Positions 1 to 12,672 are shown, numbered from the stretch's first letter. The stretch: 64,000 nucleotides of DNA from Siderastrea radians (GCA_964017195.1 OZ024887.1:7506032-7570031); one strand, 5' to 3'. Notes: generated by a model from the letters alone, not told the origin. Numbers and translations are program-made.

Positions 1-632
1 ACTCCACAGATATTGAGAATGTTTACGTCGCTGAAGGACTTCATCCGTTTTAGCGATCAACTGCGGCACAAAAATCGCGCCATTGCTCGACAAAGATACG
101 TAAATGGCGTGTATTTGTTGGAAAGAGTCAACGAAGTCATGGAGCAAAAAGAACCCTTGTTATTTTTTCGCTCAAAAGTCAGCAAGGCCTCCAAAAATAT
201 CACTATCATCACAAGAACGAAAATTTGCTTTTGACAAACAATAATGTTTTCCAAGATAAGCATGGTGACTTTAATTTCCCTTTTGGAAGCACCGAAGTAG
301 CTAGTCTTGATGCCGTCCTGAGCAAGATGCAAGAAGACATCTCTCGAGTAGATTTTCTGGTAACCTACTCGATCTCCTTAGAGGGCATTCAAAATTTTTT
401 TGGAGCACAAGGACTGAAGGTTGAGGCTAAGGAGACAATCGACACTCTAACTCTTCATGCTGCATTGTTTCACGAGTCCAGAAAAGAAAACTGCATGGAA
501 GATATTCTAAACAAGTTGGAGGTCCCTTTCGAAACTCACAGACTTCTAAACGCGGGATACATGGTGGATTACATAAGGCAGATGTTCCGAGCCCTTTTGA
601 GTCAGGAATTTTGTATTTGTCTTAACTTATAA
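1..632 (+). pseudogene. Truncated, frameshifted copy of the DEDDh-like pseudoenzyme gene
   Basis: This is the copy-A counterpart of the gene at 11641-12672. Reading starts in homology at base 1, so the 5' part of the gene is beyond the window or missing. After base 160 it lacks the 64 bp that correspond to 12137-12200. Because 64 is not a multiple of three, the frame breaks: one open frame ends at 234 and homology resumes in another frame from about 225 to the shared stop at 630-632. The lost bases encode the strand that carries the DxE motif in active relatives. Most other differences from copy B are single substitutions, so the duplication is recent. Probably non-functional. Confidence 0.85.
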
Positions 633-648
633 ATTTAGAGATGGATTA

Positions 649-800
649 AAGGCTAATTTACACGTACTGATTTGGCCTGATTTGGCCCAATTTGTAAAAT
701 CTGTCGCAATGCAGCAAATTTAATAAATCAGGCAGATTTTCACCTTCTTCGCTATACCAAGAAATCGGCCGACAAATGTAGCGCGTAAATTGGCCTATAC
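649..800. repeat. Short imperfect inverted repeat after the stop codon
   Basis: AGGCTAATTTACACG just after the stop is roughly the reverse complement of GCGCGTAAATTGGCCT near 790-800, giving a fold-back of about 150 bp. The same structure follows the intact gene in copy B near 12689-12840. It resembles a small MITE that has become part of the 3' untranslated region, but no target-site duplication is evident. Confidence 0.4.
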
Positions 801-1004
801 GAATGAGCCAACTAATCGGGCCGATAAAAGGGTACTTGTAAATCACCCTTGACTTTACCGAAACTGGGACACGTGAATGTCACGTGTCACGCGTCCTACC
901 GGCCTGTACTAGTCACGTTTTCTGAGTTCCCTTCTTTGTTTTCGTGACCAGAAAACCACTTTCTAAATACAATCATTGTTATGAGCAGTCTCTCTTTCCA
1001 CTCA

Positions 1005-1175
1005 GGATAGTCGAGGAAAGCGAACAAGCGAGTGAGCATGAAATCACCTGCCGCATTGAATCGTCTGTCGCGTTGAAACGTGACGCGCGTGTCAAGCCGC
1101 TCTGTACACTAGCGGCTCGACACCTGCAGGCGATTTTCTCGCCCGCTTGCTTGTGTTGTTTCCCTCGACTATCCC
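1005..1175. repeat. Fold-back element (also at 13038-13210)
   Basis: GGATAGTCGAGGAAAGCGAA at 1005 is matched in reverse complement by the sequence ending in CCCTCGACTATCCC at about 1175. Arms are about 30 bp and part of the interior pairs as well. It is present in both copies of the segmental duplication, so it predates that event. No coding sequence lies inside. Confidence 0.6.
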
Positions 1176-3081
1176 TTACATTTTGCCTTAGACAACCCGT
1201 GCTGCGTTACAACAAATTTTGTCCTTGTGTGACTTGCATGTTTCTGCACTTCTTGTGACAAGTTACGTCATATATGATAAATGTGGCCAAACCCGTATCC
1301 AAATAAATAAATAAACACACGTAATAACAAAGGAGTGATCCATGCTTCAGGACACACGCTCATTCCAAAAAATGGTAACTAATTAAAATTTATTCTCTTT
1401 CAGGTTATACAAATTTAAATTGGGCCATCATAGCCTTGATTTTGTACATGCTAAGGGGGTAATAAGGGCATATGCATAGTGATACAAGAGAATAATGGTC
1501 ACGATGACCACTTTTGAATGAGGTAGTTTGGCAAATTCCTTTATAAAACCTCAAAAGTAGCCAAGTCAGAAGTCACACACACGCTAGCCCTCCTGTCAGA
1601 GTCAAACACACTATATGTAACGTATTTCAAAGTTTTGAATCTACATGTACGAAACCCAAGGTGTAACCACCTAAGATTACAGAACAGTTCTTTCCAGTAC
1701 AAGATGGATCTAACATTTGAGTCAGTGACTAAAAACTAAAGTGACAATAAAAACAGGGACCAGATGCTATGGTAGAAATTGAAACTTAATTTAATGGAGA
1801 AATGAAACCAAGAAACAATGTTAAATGCATTTGCACAGGAAAGTACTGCTCAGTAGCTTTCATTTGAATGGTCACGCTTTAGGATTTCATCCACACACTC
1901 AAAAGTTAGAACCACCTTGTACAGCATAATAAACAGCACCACAGGAAAGTACTACTCAGTACCTCAAATACCAGAATGAGTGTCAAACAACTTAGATTAT
2001 TATCCTTCAAACTACACTTTAATGCAACTGAACTAAACTACATGTTCGATGGTGTCAAAAGTGTGATTTGGCCATAATGCCTGCAAAAGCCCATAAGCTT
2101 ATAGCATTGGAAAGGACTGCATATTACATTAGGTGCTTGGACTGAAAATGTTAAGAATACGGGTTGCATTCCTTTTAGTTAAACCACTTTCAGGTTATGC
2201 TGCTCTGGTTTGTTGGAATTTTTATGGTACATGTAGCTGGAACACAATAAAAAATGAGAAAAGTTAAATCCATGTGTGTTTCCATTTTGAATGAACAGTT
2301 GCTATGTAGGACACAATCTGAGTTTGCTAAACCAAACAAACAATCCGAACCCAGGTTCAGGCACCAGTCTGACCTATCGGCCTCCATACAAGGATTGTTC
2401 CGATTGTAGCCTAAGATTGGTTTCTCCCTAAATGGAATGGCAAAATCTTCAGTTGCAAAAGCTGGATTTAGATTGGCTAGAAGGAATGCAGCCACACTTG
2501 TCCACAAAACAGTGTTTGAGCTGTAATCACGTCCCAGACTTTTAAATAAGAGTAATAAAAAACACATAGAAAAACAAAATTGAAGGGTTTAATGCCCAAG
2601 GGGTGTGTATTGTCAGAAAATCACTCTAAGCTGGTCCAGTTTTTGCATGTATGGACAGTGGATTTTGTGAGTTAAGGCACTGTCCATATTTATTTGTTTC
2701 TAGAAGGTTAACTTAATAAAGATTTTTAATACCGCTGCAAAAACTATGGCTATTACTACAGTCAGACTAGTGTCAATTTTGCCTTCACGTGAAAAAATGA
2801 AAACAAAGCAGTGTTTAGAACAAATCCCACTGTGCATGCAGAAACTGAGCAAGTTGGGAGTGTTTTTTCTGTCCTAAGTCACAATATATTCCCATTTTGC
2901 TCTAAAATCTTCAATTAATTTTTTGGTCCTCCCCTTTCACATGAAGGACAACTGTTTTACCTATGAGAAACAAATGCACCTATGGAAAAAATGTCAACAT
3001 CCTGCAGTAACACAGTTTCCCTACAAAATATATTCATCCCATGTTCCACCTCCATTGTTAACATGCAGAGAATGGTCATAG
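1176..3081. other. Intergenic or 3' untranslated stretch
   Basis: No supported gene. The sequence is AT-rich and shared with copy B (about 13211-15379). It probably includes the 3' flank of VPS72 on the minus strand. One unit of the 105-bp element described at 13790-14270 lies near 1850-1960. Confidence 0.5.
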
Positions 3082-3499
3082 CTATTGAGCTTTCCGACTA
3101 CGCCTTTGCTCAATTTCTGAAGCTTTTCCTTTCATCTCCTCTGCCTGCATGGCGTACCGCTCCCTTATGTATCTAAATGCATGGGCATTTGCATATGGTA
3201 GCCCTGTGACAGGATCATGGTATCGAGCTGGTAACCCTGTGACAGGACAGAACGTCCTATGAGGAGCTTTTGGCTTCTTGGTGGGGAAGTATGAAGCAGG
3301 AAAATTCTTGGTATCTGTAAAAATCAGAAAATTTCTGCAGCATCGCTTGGTTGAATCAACATTAACCTCATCATCTTCGTTGTCATCAACTTTCACCAAC
3401 GGCTCTGTTACCTCTACGACTGGCATTAATAATGAGTGGAAGCGGATAACAGGACCCTTGACCACCACTTTCTGGACTTTGGACTTCTTCTTGTCTGCT
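3082..3499 (-). pseudogene. VPS72: VPS72 C-terminal fragment in duplication copy A
   Basis: The minus strand encodes about the last 139 residues of the VPS72/YL1 protein found complete at 15380-16390, including the C-terminal YL1 motif with CPVTGLPARY and its stop codon. Homology ends at 3499, where the duplication breakpoint cuts the coding sequence; unrelated DNA follows. No start codon or promoter from the parent came with it, so this is a 5'-truncated fragment. Only a few conservative residue changes separate it from the parent (for example Ser-Met to Leu-Met and Ile to Val), in keeping with a recent copy. Confidence 0.9.
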
Positions 3500-6400
3500 C
3501 CTGATCGGACACCCCGGGAGCATATCTAGTTTATGCTGCTAAAAGTCAATACTTGATGCAGCGTGTGGGTACTAGCCTGGCACATTGTTTGAAACCGTCT
3601 TTACGGCTGTCATCTCTTGTGGTCGAGATAAGATGCCTCGCCGATGGCAGTTCAAGCCTTTGTATGATATTCTCTGTATTCATTACTCCCTGGATAGTAG
3701 GGGACCGTGCAATAATTGTCAGGAGGGGCGCTGAAAAACCACGGACGGGGGCATAAAGTAAAATCAATGCAAGGATCGGGGGCTTGAAGTAACCAAGTCA
3801 CTCAAGAGGGGGAGGGGGGAGGTTTTTAGTTTTATTTCAAAAATAATAGTTGCATATTTTTACTTTGGGAAATTGCGATGATGCCCGCGTACAAGCATCG
3901 AGGCTTCCCTCCTAAAAACAGAACACAACATTTTAACATTAACCAGTGCTCTTCTGTTATCTAAAGCTGTAATCCTTTGTCTTGTTTCCCTTCTTTTCTG
4001 TTCCTTCTCTTTTCTGGCTTCTGATGGTTTAGATTTCGAACCAATCTGATAGGTAGCCCAGTGCCGTTGGCAGGTACCCTGTCCAGAACTTCAATAAAGT
4101 GGTTAACATCCTTCTCAATGCCAGACTTAATCTAACGGCTTTTGTCACCGTTAAAATTTTGGTGGTAGCTTAGTCCAGTTGTTCGTTTACTACTGTTTTC
4201 AAAAAAGAAGCTGACGCCATGTTCCACTACCTTTTTTTTAATGGCTGGAAGTTTCAGCTCGATTCCATTTGTCTCGGTTTTGCACCTCATGATATAACTG
4301 TTATCATGTGGTTTTGGCTTGCAGTCGTCAGAGAAAATCGACCCATAGGGGCGGGGGGGGGGTCGTACGTTCATTCTTAAAGTGCAGGAGGGGGAAACAA
4401 CTAAACTCAATACTTTAATAGGGGGGTCTTACCTTATTTTTCCCTACTTGAAGCCAAATTTTTCAGCTCGCCCCTGATAATTATTGCGCAGTCCTTAAGG
4501 TGACGTCTAAGAAAGCGTTTGAAGCGGAAGGAGACTCGTCCGCGCTAAGCCAGGGGTGGGAGCGAATGAAATGTTCAGTGACGTTACCGCCCGAAAGTAA
4601 AAATCCAGGGCCAAAGGAACTAGGTTGGAAAAATTGGAGTTATTTGTCGTAACATGGTAAAATTAACTTTTTATGCTTTCGCAAGGAAAAATGTCATTTA
4701 GGATGCCCAATATGATAAGATCGGCTAGCATTAGACTATCTAAAAGCCCCTTTTGAATTCTGAACTTTCGACGTTCACGACTTCAATGACCCATAAATTC
4801 CTCACGCCACTTTATCGTTCGTCACTTAACTATACAAGCTAAGTTCGCCCGTGCCAGGTCTAAACAAGCTGAGTTAGCTAACATAATTATCCCTTTAAAG
4901 GACTTTGACTCCAAGACAGAAAACGAGATTTCAAGTATTTTGCTTTAAGTTTCTCGATGGGTGCCCTTGTGGGCCGCAGCCAATTGCAACAGCCTGATAG
5001 CTTATATCAAGAAAAAAATTATCCTGCGACTTGGGGCTTTTCGTTTGTCAGTTTGTTTTGGTAGCATTTTGCTCTCATGCACTCGGTCCTGCGCAGGTGT
5101 TTCGTTTAAAAAGAAATAAACATTTATAGAATTCCATCTATACTTAGCGCCCTGCCAATGAAACGTCAAAAATAACACACAGGGAGCTTAATTGTGGATT
5201 TACAGTATTATAACTTTCAATATTGGAGTACGGCTGGCAAACGGTTGATGTTACAGTAATAATTGGTCCTTTTGGCACATAACAAATTACAAAGTCAAAA
5301 TAATCTCATTACGATGCATATCGAAGGATATTATAACGCTTCTGTTTTATTTGAATATAAGCATCGTGATATCATTTGATCTTGTGCGTTTTCATTCTTT
5401 AAAACTGAACGTGGTTCGTGAATTGTAAACTGAAATGAACAGGTAAACGCTTTATTTATGTACTACGCTGCGTTTAACCTACAAGTAGACATATCAAATT
5501 TTAACTTTTAAAATATTGCCTCCTTCAAAAGTTTTTAACAGGTTTTTTACACAATCAATATCGTCTGTGTAGCTGACCGATGATGAGGATTTAGGTGTTG
5601 GTGGATGGGAAATCGTACATGCAAGTAAGTATAAATACGGTAATTTTCTTGCTCAGAATTGATATTTAACCGCTAATCATTTTGTCCATGTGAATTGAAT
5701 AAAACGAGGATTGAATTGCGTATAAAAACGACTTATTTAATTTGGTGAATTCGAGAGTTTTGTATATATTTCAACAGTGTTCAAAATTTTAATATTGTAA
5801 TTCTCGGTTCCGAATGGCGATGACGCTTGCAGCTGAAAATTAAAGTATGTAGCATCAAAATGGCCTCTTTTAATTTATGAAATATACATTGAGACGGACT
5901 ACCTGAGGCTGTTACTCAAAATCCGACTGTGCAGGTATTGTAAGCCCTTGTTTATGTTTGACTGAAATTTGTATTTAATTTAAAAACCGAACCCTTTACA
6001 CCGAGATCTAGAAGTAGTTTTAAAGATACGTAAACAATATCTGTTAGTTGAAGCACTTCTATTGTAAACCAGTTGAGCATAAAGTCGCAGTGATATTAGT
6101 TTAGATATACTGATATCTTCAAGGTGAAGCAAATAATTCTGCTTAAAACAGAAACAAATAAACAGATGTTTCAGTACTATTAACATATCAGTAACTCAGA
6201 CAAGTTTGATTTCACTATTTCTTCTGAAGACGTTCAAAAAGCAAAATTATAAGCATTTCAATTATCTGGAACATTAGACAACTTGAAGTTTTTATTTGTT
6301 TTTATTTCCATTTACACAATCGCGGTTAAAATGAGCAAAGTATAATTTAAAGAAATAAATATACAGGTACATCTATTTTATTTGAACAGCCAAAAAAGCT

Positions 6401-7963
6401 AATTCGGGGAATTCGCGAACGTTCTATTTTTCATTATTTAGCTGGTTGATTAAGAAATCTGTATATGCGGTATTCGCTCCATTTTTAATGCCAGAATTTT
6501 GCATACTGAAACCATGAATAAATCACTTTTAGGAGCAGTTTTCCAGTAAAATGGGCTCAAGAAGTGAGGCTTTCATTAAGAAGATAAGCATATATAATAC
6601 AGCTACTTTTTCTACACATGGCCACTGAACTGAAACTTGAACTCTCAGCATTATGATGCAAAATTTTGACAATTCGTTAACACCTTGGCATTTGAATTCC
6701 CAAGAAAACAATGTTTTTGTCGAACGAAATTAAATTTCAATAAATATCATCACTCAGTAAATTTTAGTTTAGCCATTCGTCACTTGTAATTTTATTCGGT
6801 ATTTAACTCAAATACACTTGCTCCGTTTGTTAGTTAAACTGTTGAGGCATATCCAAATAGTCTGAAGAATTCGTTGGCCTAAGCCTATTCTGTGTTGTTC
6901 AGTTGTCACATCGTAGAGAGAGGGTAAGGAGATATGGAAGGGATGTGACCTTCTCCTTTCCCGTACCCTCTATTCCCCCATTTCCACCCCTTTCTTAGAA
7001 CTTATCGCCACTTTACGCTTTGGTTATTTCAAAGCGTACTTTTTATTTCTATTTCAACGATCCTGCATGCTTTCCGCCAATCAAGGCGTTTTATTAACTT
7101 TTATTTCCTGTTTTTGCCTTTCTCAAAGATTAGCAAATCCATGATTTTGTCTTCTGAGAGACTTTGTAAGATTTTAGAATTGGTAGTCCACCTGCCATCA
7201 GTTTTCCAGCAAATATCATTCTTGTATACCCAGGGCTGCATGTCTATCCTCAGTCAACAAGACCTGAGCACAAGAAACAGCCACTCGCTGGCAAATATAA
7301 TCCTTTTGATCAGCCCATAGTTAGTTGTTACAAAACACCGGCAAGTGTCAAAGACCATAACAGAGGCGCCACCGGCAATTTCTGTTCAAAGCACCACAAC
7401 CGTGCAAAACTGGCTGCTATGGCTGAATGACAAAGAGAAACATTTCTATTGGTTAGTTACTCCAACACAGTTTAAAACCTATTATTTCTGCACGGTCAAG
7501 GCTTAAAACGGTAACAAAAACATAAAACAAAAAAGGTTGATTTTATAACCATTATTTTAATTTCCTCGTGCAAGAAAAACGTGGTTAAATTTGGCCATGC
7601 AGCGACCCACCTGTGAGAAGTCTCTCTCCTTCTGCCTGGATGCTAATGTCGAGCAAGACGAACATGCGAGCGTGTGCGAAAGTAGGCTGCCGCCTTTAAA
7701 TTAAACTTGACGCGTTTGTCGTAAGCTTACCACACAGTCTGAGCATCTCAAAATCTTTGCTTGCTTAAAATTTTTATGTTGAAATAATAGTACGCCAGCT
7801 TATAGCATTAGTCTTCACTGATATCTGTCACATCTTAACAATTTGTTGAAGTTATCAGCATGTTAAATTAGTTTATTTTTCTTTAAAGTCGTTTTTCCTG
7901 AAAATCTTAATTCAAATTATGAATATATGAAATTCATATATTTGAACTGCGGAATGAAGAAAT
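3500..7963. other. Gene-poor stretch
   Basis: I see no convincing coding exon on either strand; open frames are short and lack recognisable motifs. Landmarks are a G-run near 4349-4361 and pyrimidine-rich DNA near 6940-6990. Base composition is AT-rich, as expected for intergenic DNA. Confidence 0.5.
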
Positions 7964-8123
7964 AAATGTAAAGAAGATCTTCGCAGTTATTAACGCAACT
8001 TATGCAGTTGCGAAAAGAAAGCCTGAAAAAATCAGGTAAATCAGGCAATCAGGCATTTTTTCAGGCTTTCTTTTCGCAACTGCTTAAGTTGCGTTAATAA
8101 CTGCGAGGATCTTCTTTACATTT
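7964..8123. mobile_element. Fold-back MITE with nearly perfect long arms
   Basis: The left arm starts AATGTAAAGAAGATCTTCGC and continues through GCAGTTGCGAAAAGAAAGCC. The right arm is its reverse complement with few mismatches and ends CTTCTTTACATT. Arms are about 70 bp with a short spacer of TCAGG repeats. TA dinucleotides flank both ends, consistent with a Tc1/mariner-type non-autonomous element. No coding capacity. Confidence 0.8.
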
Positions 8124-10849
8124 AATCTTAATTCAGTTATCCTGAAATGTTTTATTCTTTGGTTTAATTATAAATTTCGTTCAGTCTTTGATGTCTACTT
8201 AACCAGTCGATCAAATATCCTATAAAACTGATAAGTCAATCTAATAACCTATGCGCTTATCATAAATTAAGGTGGTTTGATGTTCTTGTTCAATTTTTAT
8301 TATATCATAATTCTTGCAAATAAACTTGATTTTAACTCGGTGTGTGCAAAATGTAGCAATTGATTCTTCTTTGTACGATACAGGTAAAATGAATCATTCA
8401 GGTTTGCTTTATAAAGCTGCGCCGATAAGTGTTATTGTATTCTTCAATATGACCTTTGTTACAGTAAACGATCTACAACGCAACAGTAACGCAAAACTCC
8501 AGTTCTGTAATTAAAAAAGTTATAAAACACATTTTCGAAGAGTTTTCTGTAAAAAAGGGCTGCTATGTTGCAGAAAAGGAAACCATATTAATAAGCCATA
8601 AACCACATCAACCTTATAAAGTTATAGTTCAAATCTTCATAATCTCAAGATGGGGCCCACGTTAACACTCACTGTAATTTTTCTGTTGAATAAAGATAGT
8701 TGTGTCGTTAACGTCAGAAGTCGAACAATGTTAATTGTGCCTGGTCGTAGGTTATGGCTATAAGGGTCCCTTTCCTCTGAAGTCTGCCTACCTCGCTCGT
8801 ACCCAGGCTGTCACTCCATCCATGGTAGCGAAATTCAATGTGATAGGGTGTTCATTCAACTGACTCAAGGCCGTAATAGTGACCTTATCATCAATTATAA
8901 TAAAGTTCTTTCGAGAACAAAGAAAATACCATGATAACAAATTTTAAACGAACAATAAGCCTTACTTTTCTTTGAAATTCAAATGAGTTTGATTGTGTTG
9001 AAAAACAACAAACCGCGGTTGTGGAAAATACACTCGTATAAATTTTAATTCTGTTCGTCGGATACAAGACTACGGCACTGACTCAGTGAATTGTCGGTTA
9101 ACGGTTGCGGTAAGTATAGTTACAAGTTAAGTCGTTATTTAGCGTTAGCGAGAATACCGGAGACGAAGGCAAAGTTACACACGCGTTAGTCATTTCACCA
9201 TCAGAGGACCATGTTTAAAAAGGCAGCATCCATCCTTGCCCAAGTTTACGCATGAAACTCCATCTTCTTCGAGAATTACAGCGAATAAGAGATTTAGTCT
9301 GTCAAGACTCTGATGATGACTTCCGCTTAGGTTATTCAGACTTCAGGAAACGTTATGCAACAGTCTTTCTCAGGACTACACTCAGCCGGGCGGACCGCCA
9401 GACAGCGAAGGCTCATGGGTTCAAACTATTTTCTTACAGACTAAATAAGAAATTTCTTTTCCCAAAACGGATCTGCATGCTGACTTTGCAAAGGTTATAG
9501 GTCATTCTGAATTAGTAGTATAAAATGTAGGAGTATCAAGGCATTGTTGCTCAAGAAAAATCGTAGATACTTAAATATTTCGTACCATGCGACAGCAGAT
9601 ATGACTTAGCATTTTGCATTGACGCCGTGCTAGCCGAGCGCCAAAATACAAAGTTAACAAACCAGGGGCACCCAACAGATCGTCTCGGTAGAATAACTGT
9701 TCGGAATACCTTCATCGACTTAAAAATTCGCCGGATTTAATTCTGTAAATTGTAATAAAGTTTTCTTTGGAAAAATATCACCTTAAGCTTTCGTCACATG
9801 GCAAAATTAATGCCTTTTGAGTTTGCAGAAGCGGACAAATGTAGTAAATATATCGTTTCTAACATTTCAGCGTCAGCTAGCATTTCAGCGAAAAGCCAAC
9901 AGCAACGGAGAAATTTGGGGAATGAGATTCCGTTCTGTAAAATTTTCTGTCAGCTAAATTTTCCATCAAAAGGCCTAGAAAAAGTCTGAGAAAACAGGAA
10001 ACGAAAGTTTGAGTATTTTAGCTGCCTAAAAAAACATTCAAATGAATTTCGTCGCAAACCTCGACTTCCTGTTGTTTACCAAAACCTTCTAGATGTCCCA
10101 TTTTGAAGTGAAATTCGTGAACAATGCAACTGCTCTTAAGTACGATTAAAATACAATTTACATCAGTAGAGCCTATTAACATGAAAATGTCCCAGCGCGT
10201 AAATACTGCCTGCTGATTAGAGTTTTATTGTTCAGCTGTCTCCAGCAGCGCCCTGTTTTACTGTAGTAAACTATCTTTTTCTGCCACAAAGGGAACCCAA
10301 GCGAGTTTTAATGTTTTTTCTCTAACTTGTATTACTTTTTCCCTTGTTTTATGCATGCATTTTCCCAAGCGACTAAAGGCCATGGTCACTTGCTAATTTG
10401 GCGTAGGTGAATTTCAAACAAAAGTAGTTGTTCATTCTTTCTAAAAATTACCATGCAACGTTTATTTGGCACGGAACATGTTTGACTGACTTCCAAATTT
10501 AGGTCACAAAAATTGAACTTTGGTGCAAGGACAGCAAGAGGGAAGAAAACATAATTAAGTTAAAGTCGAATAACGTTTATTCATTATTTCGACTCTTCTA
10601 TAGGATCAAGACAGGATAAAGGAAGAGAGTGAATGCCCGTGCCCGATGAAATTTATCATTAGTTTATTATTATTATTAGTTCGCACCCATGCTGCAAAGG
10701 TTATTTTTATCTGTTGTTTCCATGTCAGCAATCTAAAATTACATGACGTCATGCTAACTGACCAATGAGGTGTCGTCCTTAAAATGTCCACGCAGTGACA
10801 CAGAACCAAATATAGATTTCAAATATAGATTTCAAATAGTTTTTATCGC
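8124..10849. other. Gene-poor stretch
   Basis: No supported gene or recognised repeat. The longest open frames are under 85 codons and show no conserved motifs or convincing splice context. Confidence 0.5.
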
Positions 10850-10894
10850 CGGGAAGAGGCCCATGTATGGGGGATTCGCTCTCTTCCTTTACCC

Positions 10895-11015
10895 TCTCTT
10901 AATAGGATATAAGTTTTTAGCCTGTTAGCAAGGGGCCAATCAGAACGCACACCTCTATGGGATATAAACTGATAGTCTGTTAGTAAGGAGCCAATCAGAA
11001 TGCACTTGTTCATGT
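10895..11015. repeat. Two-unit direct repeat with CCAAT boxes
   Basis: Two adjacent units of about 65-70 bp share the order GGATATAA, then CTGTTAG, then AAGGrGCCAATCAGAAyGCAC. Each unit therefore holds an inverted-Y-box/CCAAT sequence (GCCAATCAGA). The position, 600-750 bp upstream of the gene at 11641, allows a promoter-distal role, but a decayed repeat is equally likely. Confidence 0.5.
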
Positions 11016-11047
11016 GCAGGGGTTCACTTGTCTGTATAACAATTAAC

Positions 11048-11190
11048 AATTATTGTATTCGGTTTTCGCATGATAGCGAGAATTATCAACGCTGAGGCTT
11101 GGGATATCTGCCGAAGTCGTAGGCTGCGGCGGATACTGGCACAAACCTCAGCCTTGATAATTCTTTCTATCACTCGAAAATACAATAATT
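11048..11190. mobile_element. Fold-back element
   Basis: The left arm runs AATTATTGTATTC, then GATAGCGAGAATTATCA, then GCTGAGG. The right arm is the reverse complement: CCTCAGC, then TTGATAATTCTTTCTATC, then GAAAATACAATAATT. Arms are about 55 bp around a non-matching centre. No coding sequence; probably a MITE. Confidence 0.75.
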
Positions 11191-11640
11191 ATTTTATATG
11201 TGCACCCACTTGACTTTTTGTAGAGACGATAACGCGCACAAGAAGATAAACCCCCAATGACACATCAACTAGTGAACAACTATTTTTCCCACAGCTCACA
11301 ACCATTTGCTTTCTCTAAACGTTTCCAGTAAGGTTTCCGCAAAATGACGTCTCTTCTACATACTATAAAACCTATTGTTTGTAGGAATGACGTAACGAAA
11401 ATAGTGCCAGCCGGACTAGCAGTGTCCTTTAGCCAATCAAAATTGAGATGGTGACAACAGTGTATAATTATACGTGCTATCAGAATAAGCTGTGATTGGC
11501 CATGTGTGGTTGCTTTGGATTTACTTTAGCATGTTGTTAGAAAAGCACTCCACCCTAACAACTCTTTACCCAACTCTTTACCCATTCTCTCATTCTCTTT
11601 ATGCAGATAGTTGTGGTTTTTCAATATCCTCTGGGAAAAC

Positions 11641-12672
11641 ATGAGTAGCAGTCAAGCGGACAAAAGAGGGCTTGTCCCATGCACAATGGTGTGTAAAAAC
11701 TGTCCCGAGTACATGTATAGCTTCGAGACACTGAGAGAAACTTGGCTGCGAGCCTGCAACGGCAAGGGACGACAGTATTACGAACGGATCAAGTACTATT
11801 TCAATAACACTTTTGAAAGCCATTTGAAAGAGATTGTTCTTGTGATAGCCTATGGCGCAGATCAAAACGCTGGCATTTTTCTGGATTTTACAGCCTATAA
11901 ATTCTTTAAAGAAAGGGTAGAGAAAGAAATTGGCCAGGAATTAACCGAAGTGTTACCTGTTAAGGTATCACGGAAAACTCCACAGATAATGAGAATGTTT
12001 ACGTCGCTGAAGGACTTCATCCGTTTTAGCGATCAACTGCGGCACAAAAATCGCGCCATTGCTCGACAAAGATACGTAAATGGCGTGTATTTGTTGGAAA
12101 GAGTCAACGAAGTCATGGAGCAAAAAGAACCTTTGTTTTTAGCCTTTAGTGCAAAAATTTCTGAACACGACCCAAAGGCCGTCTTGCAAATTGGCTGCGT
12201 TATTTTTTCGCTCGAAAGTCAGCAAGGCCTCCAAAAATATCACTACCATCACAAGAACGTAAATTTACTTTTGACAAACAATACTGTTCTCCAAGATAAG
12301 CATGGTGACTTTAATTTCCCTTTTGGAAGCACCGAAGTAGCTAGTCTTGATGCCGTCCTGAGCAAGATGCAAGAAGACATCTCTCGAGTAGATTTTCTGG
12401 TAACCTACTCGATCTCCTTAGAGGGCATTCAAAATTTTTTTAGAGCACAAGGACTGAAGGTTGAGGCTAAGGAGACAATCGACACTCTAACTCTTCATGC
12501 TGCATTGTTTCACGAGTCCAGAAAAGAAAACAGCATGGAAGATATTCTAAACAAGTTGGAGGTCCCTTTCGAAACTCACAGACTTCTAAACGCGGGATAC
12601 ATGGTGGATTACATAAGGCAGATGTTCCGAGCCCTTTTGAGTCAGGAATTTTGTATTTGTCTTAACTTATAA
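11641..12672 (+). CDS. Intronless DEDDh-exonuclease-like protein lacking all catalytic residues
   Basis: The product is 343 residues with start at 11641. An in-frame ATG at 11611 is possible, but the later start gives MSSSQ, which aligns with MASGN of the active paralogue encoded at 49212-56446. The two proteins are collinear: an N-terminal region with YxFETLRETW and IKYYFNN (residues 24-54), then an exonuclease-like fold from about 165. Where the paralogue has D153, E155, D241, H294 and D299, this protein has Ser170, Lys172, Glu261, Leu316 and Met321. The fold-specific hydrophobic pattern, such as DFLVT and the final helix, is kept. I infer a pseudoenzyme. The paralogue has two introns and this copy has none in its coding region, which suggests retroposition or intron loss. 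The frame is open over 1 kb, which suggests constraint. CCAAT sequences lie upstream near 11430 and 11495. Confidence 0.8.
   Translation: MSSSQADKRGLVPCTMVCKNCPEYMYSFETLRETWLRACNGKGRQYYERIKYYFNNTFESHLKEIVLVIAYGADQNAGIFLDFTAYKFFKERVEKEIGQELTEVLPVKVSRKTPQIMRMFTSLKDFIRFSDQLRHKNRAIARQRYVNGVYLLERVNEVMEQKEPLFLAFSAKISEHDPKAVLQIGCVIFSLESQQGLQKYHYHHKNVNLLLTNNTVLQDKHGDFNFPFGSTEVASLDAVLSKMQEDISRVDFLVTYSISLEGIQNFFRAQGLKVEAKETIDTLTLHAALFHESRKENSMEDILNKLEVPFETHRLLNAGYMVDYIRQMFRALLSQEFCICLNL

Larger units (their letters stand above)
1..3499 (+). repeat. Segmental duplication, copy A (partner 11977-15797)
   Basis: Base 1 aligns with 11977 and the match continues nearly base for base until 3499/15797, where the sequences diverge abruptly inside VPS72 coding sequence. 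Copy A lacks 64 bp in its first gene and most of the 105-bp tandem repeats found in copy B. Copy B is the likely parent because its VPS72 is complete and sits in its divergent pair with PSMB4. The left edge of copy A lies outside the window. Confidence 0.95.

Noticed and set aside
2190..2567. Minus-strand frame starting MCFLLLLFKSLG, also at 14567-14869
   Set aside because: It has a hydrophobic start and several cysteines, but both copies lie in the duplicated VPS72 3' flank, end at different points and have no recognisable domain; probably chance frames in untranslated DNA.
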